A DNA stretch of 64,000 nt from Syntrophus sp963665935 (GTDB taxonomy: Bacteria > Desulfobacterota > Syntrophia > Syntrophales > Syntrophaceae). The position numbers and the translations under genes were made by a program. A model generated the notes under the pieces. The model did not search any database and was not told the DNA's origin. It saw only the letters and a list, made by a program, of their open reading frames with translations. The stretch is taken from NCBI GenBank assembly GCA_963665935.1, contig OY762510.1, forward strand, positions 1,736,001 through 1,800,000. Reading direction: 5' to 3'. This document shows, piece after piece, positions 61,020 to 64,000 of this stretch; the stretch's first letter is position 1; the number at the start of each line of letters is the position of its first letter.

Positions 61020-62414
61020 CTATTTCCGCGCGGTCAGGTCTTTGCCTTCAAGCCTGCTGACCCTGGCCTCAAGACTTTCGAGCCTCGCGATCCTTTTGTT
61101 TAATTCAGTTATGGTAGCCTGACGTTCCGCAAGCGCCTGCTGCTGGGCCTCAATAAGCTTGCCCTTTTCCTCAAGCTCTTTCTTTTGCCTCTCGACCGTC
61201 TTCTCCTGCTCGACGGCCATCCGCTGCTGCTCCTTTATCGCCTCTACGAGCACCGGCGCCAGCCTGTCGTAGGAGACGGATTTATAGCCATTGTCGTCCG
61301 TGTGAACAACCTCCGGGATCACTGCCTCCACTTCCTGCGCGATCAGGCCGATGCTCTTGCCTCCGGCAGGACTCCCGATGTTATCAACGTCTTCCTTGAC
61401 GGTATAGCTGACCCCATTGAGCCTCATCGTCTTATCGAGGGACGATTGAAGCGGCTCTATGTCCTTCTTGAGGCGCACATCGGAAGACTCGGAGAGGGTA
61501 CCGTAGATAATCACCTTTTTGTCGCTGAAGTCGCCGTAAATGAGCGGATAGGTCGTGTCTGTATTGGCTATGTAAAGTTTATAAGAGCCTTTTTCTTTTG
61601 CTCCTGCAGAATTGCCGATGAAAACATTGTAACTGCCCTCGCTGTAGGCGCCAGCCCCGTTTCCGACAGCGACATTATATATCCCTGTGGTATTCAGATA
61701 GGCCGCCACGTTCCCGATATAGGTGTTTCCCTTGCCGGTTGTGTTACCCGACCCAGCCGAACGCCCTACGAAGGTGTTCTTTTTACCGGTAGTGTTGACA
61801 TAGCCCGCTTGATACCCGAGAAAGGTATTATCTATACCGGTGGTGTTGGCGGCGCCGGCGCCATGCCCGAAGAGGCTGTTTTTTCCCCCCGAGGTATTGG
61901 ACGCCCCTGCCCGATATCCGAGAAAATTGTTGTAGCTGCCGCTGGTGTTATCGATGCCCGCCTTATATCCAATGAAGTTGTTGTAGCTGCCCGTGGTGTT
62001 CTTCTTGCCTGCCAGGGAGCCGATGAAGTTGTTATATTGACCCGTGGTATTGGATAGACCCGCCTCCATGCCCACGAAGCTGTTGTAGCTTCCGGAGGTG
62101 TTGGCATTTCCCGCATAAGGGCCGATAAAGGTGTTATATGAGCCTGTATTTACCTTGCCGGCATATGGTCCCATAAAGGTGTTCCATATGCCGGTGGCGT
62201 TCAAACCTGTTTCATAACCGATGAAGGTGTTTCCGGTGCCGGTTGAGCCATATCCCGCATAAGCCCCGAAAAAGGCGTCGAAGGTGCATGAGCTGGTGAG
62301 ACTCGCGCCTGCGCTGAGACCATATACGGTATTCCCGGACTCGGTCCCTGCCCGGGCGATGCCTGCAGTCAATATGCACACCGATATTAGGACCACAAAC
62401 AGCTTCTTTTTCAT
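61020..62414 (-). CDS. Repeat protein with S74 chaperone domain, copy B
   Basis: 464 residues, same layout as copy A: signal peptide (MKKKLFVVLISVCILTAGIARA), about 13 repeats (YNTFIGPYAGNANTSGS type) over residues 30-280, an S74 domain (SESSDVRLKKDIEPL, GLIAQEVEAVIPEVV) and a C-terminal coiled coil. AAGGAGG stands before the ATG. About 25 bases separate it from the start of copy A, so both are one operon. A central block is nearly identical to copy A at DNA level while other parts differ. Confidence 0.82.
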   Translation of the reverse strand: MKKKLFVVLISVCILTAGIARAGTESGNTVYGLSAGASLTSSCTFDAFFGAYAGYGSTGTGNTFIGYETGLNATGIWNTFMGPYAGKVNTGSYNTFIGPYAGNANTSGSYNSFVGMEAGLSNTTGQYNNFIGSLAGKKNTTGSYNNFIGYKAGIDNTSGSYNNFLGYRAGASNTSGGKNSLFGHGAGAANTTGIDNTFLGYQAGYVNTTGKKNTFVGRSAGSGNTTGKGNTYIGNVAAYLNTTGIYNVAVGNGAGAYSEGSYNVFIGNSAGAKEKGSYKLYIANTDTTYPLIYGDFSDKKVIIYGTLSESSDVRLKKDIEPLQSSLDKTMRLNGVSYTVKEDVDNIGSPAGGKSIGLIAQEVEAVIPEVVHTDDNGYKSVSYDRLAPVLVEAIKEQQRMAVEQEKTVERQKKELEEKGKLIEAQQQALAERQATITELNKRIARLESLEARVSRLEGKDLTARK

Positions 62415-63173
62415 GAGATCAAGCCTCCTTGATAAGGGATTGGTTTATAGAACGAGTTAGAAATTCGTCTGCTCCGCGAGATTCGAACACATCCCTGGCA
62501 CTCTAAGGGAGCGAAGCTTAAAATTTCCCCCCAACTCTGTCAATAGGGAGAAGCCCGTATTTTCCTGAGAAAAGTCCGAAAAATGTGTAAAGATATGTAA
62601 AGGTTGCATTCGTTTACAGGCTGGTTTTCCGCCATGATGTGTCCGGCAGGGAGATACGCACAAAAACACAGAACGTTGAGGAGAGAAAAGATGATGAAAT
62701 GAAATAACAGTAATCCGGTTTCCTGATCGACGCGATGATGTCAGCAGTCCTTCTGCTGCAGATCCGTTTTGAAATTCCTGCCCTTTCTCAAGAGTTCATC
62801 AAACCTGCGAAGAAGAGTGCAACTCTGTGCCAACCGGCTCTTCTCCTGAAGTTATATCACTGTATTTACTGAATATTATTTCTCTGCGCAACAGCCGGGA
62901 AAGGTGTTCCATCTTCTCATGTCATGCATTTCTAAAATCCCTGGGAAAGACAGGTCTAAGCCGGCGCCCTGTCATCCTACAAAATTGTAGAGTAGATTCG
63001 GCAAATAATTACAAATTTGTTCAACTTAAGGGTTTTTTCGCCTCTGAAATAAATGAAATATCAATAATATTAATCAGATACTTGTTCGGCATGGCCTTCG
63101 CTTAATAGAGAGGTAACGATTACCGGAATCGTCTTCAGAACAGAATACGAAATAAGCTTTAGGAGGATAAAAT
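62415..63173. other. Long intergenic region, no clear gene
   Basis: About 760 bases between divergent genes. A 92-codon frame (62827-63105, +) and a 70-codon frame (62457-62669, -) lack ribosome sites and known products. TTCGAA-containing sequence near 62487 resembles a tRNA T-loop but no cloverleaf forms. AGGAGG at 63161-63166 serves the next gene. Confidence 0.35.
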
Positions 63174-64000
63174 GTGAAAAAGTTATTTTATATCAAATTG
63201 TTGTTGGTCAGTTTGCTGGTCTCTGGTCTGTTGTGCCTTTCCGTTGCGCCGCTCTTTGCCGAGGAAGAAAAGCCAACAGGGGATTTTTCCGTATCGGCAT
63301 TAAGCAAGTATGTCTGGCGTGGCCAGGAACTCAGCCGGGACAGCGTCGTGATTCAACCTTCCATGACTGTCGGCTACAAAGGATTTGCCGTCAATGTCTG
63401 GGGAAACCTGGACACGGACCCCTATGTGGCAAGCTACAAGGATGACAGCGAAAACTGGACGGAAACGGATGTGACCCTTTCCTATTCAAAGACCCTGGGG
63501 CTCTTCAACCTGGGCGCAGGCTACATTTACTATGGCCTTGCCGGGTCCAATGAAAATGGAACGGATATCCACGATTCCCAGGAGATTTATGTCTCCCTGG
63601 GGCTGAACACGCTTCTCTCGCCGACGTTAACGGTCTACAAGGAAATTGACTATTACCACCAGTGGTATTTCCTGCTGGGAATCTCCCATACCTTCGAGTT
63701 TAGCAAGATGGTCTCGCTGAAACTTGCGGCCACGGCGAGTTATCTGCTCAGCGAGGATGAAGAAACCTATCCCGAATATAATGGAGATGCTGAACCGACG
63801 AAGGAAAAATTCAGCAACTTCCATGATGGGACCTTAACGGCCAGCCTGCCCATCAAGGCGAGCCAGTATGTCACGGTCACTCCGCTCATTTCCTATGTCT
63901 TTCCCCTTTCCGGGGATGCAAAGGATGAAATGAAGGGAAGAGGGCTCACGACAGAAAAACCCTCAGACCGCGACAGTTCATTCCTTTATGGCGGCGTGAC
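63174..64000 (+). CDS. Outer-membrane beta-barrel (putative porin) protein, 3' end off window
   Basis: The reading frame is open from GTG at 63174 to the window end (275 codons so far). ATG at 63172-63174 is immediately followed by TGA, so GTG at 63174, with AGGAGG seven bases upstream, must be used. Signal peptide: VKKLFYIKLLLVSLLVSGLL through APLFA. The mature part reads GDFSVSALSKYVWRGQELSRD, SMTVGYKGFAVNVWGN, TDVTLSYSKTLGLFNLGAGYIYYG: alternating barrel strands of the kind in TorF-like putative porins. Confidence 0.7.
   Translation, partial: MKKLFYIKLLLVSLLVSGLLCLSVAPLFAEEEKPTGDFSVSALSKYVWRGQELSRDSVVIQPSMTVGYKGFAVNVWGNLDTDPYVASYKDDSENWTETDVTLSYSKTLGLFNLGAGYIYYGLAGSNENGTDIHDSQEIYVSLGLNTLLSPTLTVYKEIDYYHQWYFLLGISHTFEFSKMVSLKLAATASYLLSEDEETYPEYNGDAEPTKEKFSNFHDGTLTASLPIKASQYVTVTPLISYVFPLSGDAKDEMKGRGLTTEKPSDRDSSFLYGGV

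Noticed and set aside
60070..62330. CRISPR array, because of regular short repeats
   Set aside because: The repeats are coding (16-residue NTTG units), have no unique spacers of constant length and stay in frame.
62470..62530. tRNA gene suggested by a TTCGAATC-like T-loop
   Set aside because: The T-stem does not pair and no anticodon or acceptor stem could be found.

Overview
The window looks like a chromosomal piece of a strictly anaerobic Deltaproteobacterium (Desulfobacterota), most likely a Syntrophus/Smithella-like syntroph. The grounds are a selenocysteine formate dehydrogenase of the FdnGHI type with FdhE, a second molybdopterin (Mo/W) enzyme, MoaA, an FmdE-like protein, a YedF/cysteine-desulfurase pair of the kind linked to selenium metabolism, a short 2-isopropylmalate/Re-citrate synthase-like enzyme, a ferredoxin-nitroreductase fusion and a VPLPx-type C-terminal sorting signal. 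The genus is inference; no rRNA or tRNA gene was found.

Layout. 185-3466 (-): pstS-pstC-pstA-pstB phosphate importer, every junction a 4-nt overlap. 3689-6611 (+): a xylose-isomerase-like TIM-barrel protein, an ApgM-type phosphoglycerate mutase and a NadM-like nucleotidyltransferase, closed by a strong bidirectional terminator. 6861-11414 (-): fdnI, fdnH and fdnG (in-frame TGA = selenocysteine 196). 11732-17078 (+): a type I restriction-modification cassette hsdS-hsdM-hsdR lying between fdnG and fdhE (17088-17969, -). 18164-24744 (-): surface-polysaccharide type genes (YfhO-like membrane protein, methyltransferase-GT2 fusion, FkbM methyltransferase, another methyltransferase, a secreted unknown). 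25009-29467: FmdE-like gene (-) diverging from a molybdopterin oxidoreductase (+), then moaA (+). 29516-34592 (-): ferredoxin-nitroreductase, B12/radical-SAM protein, HD-GYP-DUF3313 fusion, lipoprotein. 34716-44492: an accessory and decaying stretch with two copies of a Y1 (REP-associated type) transposase, a phage-gene scrap, sensory proteins (PAS hybrid kinase; FIST-PAS protein plus REC-only regulator), a GH15-like enzyme and a gutted alpha-amylase gene. 44905-49633: yedF-csd, a Tim44-like protein, cupin and dGTPase. 50020-64000: cell-surface genes: FecR-OmpA pair, VPLPG-CTERM protein, a 1138-residue Calx-beta/cysteine-module protein co-transcribed with a PDZ-PDZ-CsgG protein, a LeuA-like enzyme, a truncated NUDIX gene, two tandem S74-chaperone repeat proteins and the start of an outer-membrane beta-barrel protein that runs off the window.

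How the parts fit together: formate dehydrogenase needs selenium (YedF and the desulfurase are plausible suppliers), molybdenum cofactor (MoaA) and FdhE for maturation, so several scattered operons serve one respiratory or syntrophic formate system. Promoters of the Mo-related genes carry short palindromes or direct repeats at or near their -10 boxes. The restriction cassette has an intact frame, but HsdR has lost two key motif residues. The 52-57 kb operon and the 59.5-62.4 kb pair look like surface-exposed or secreted structural systems that are not well described.
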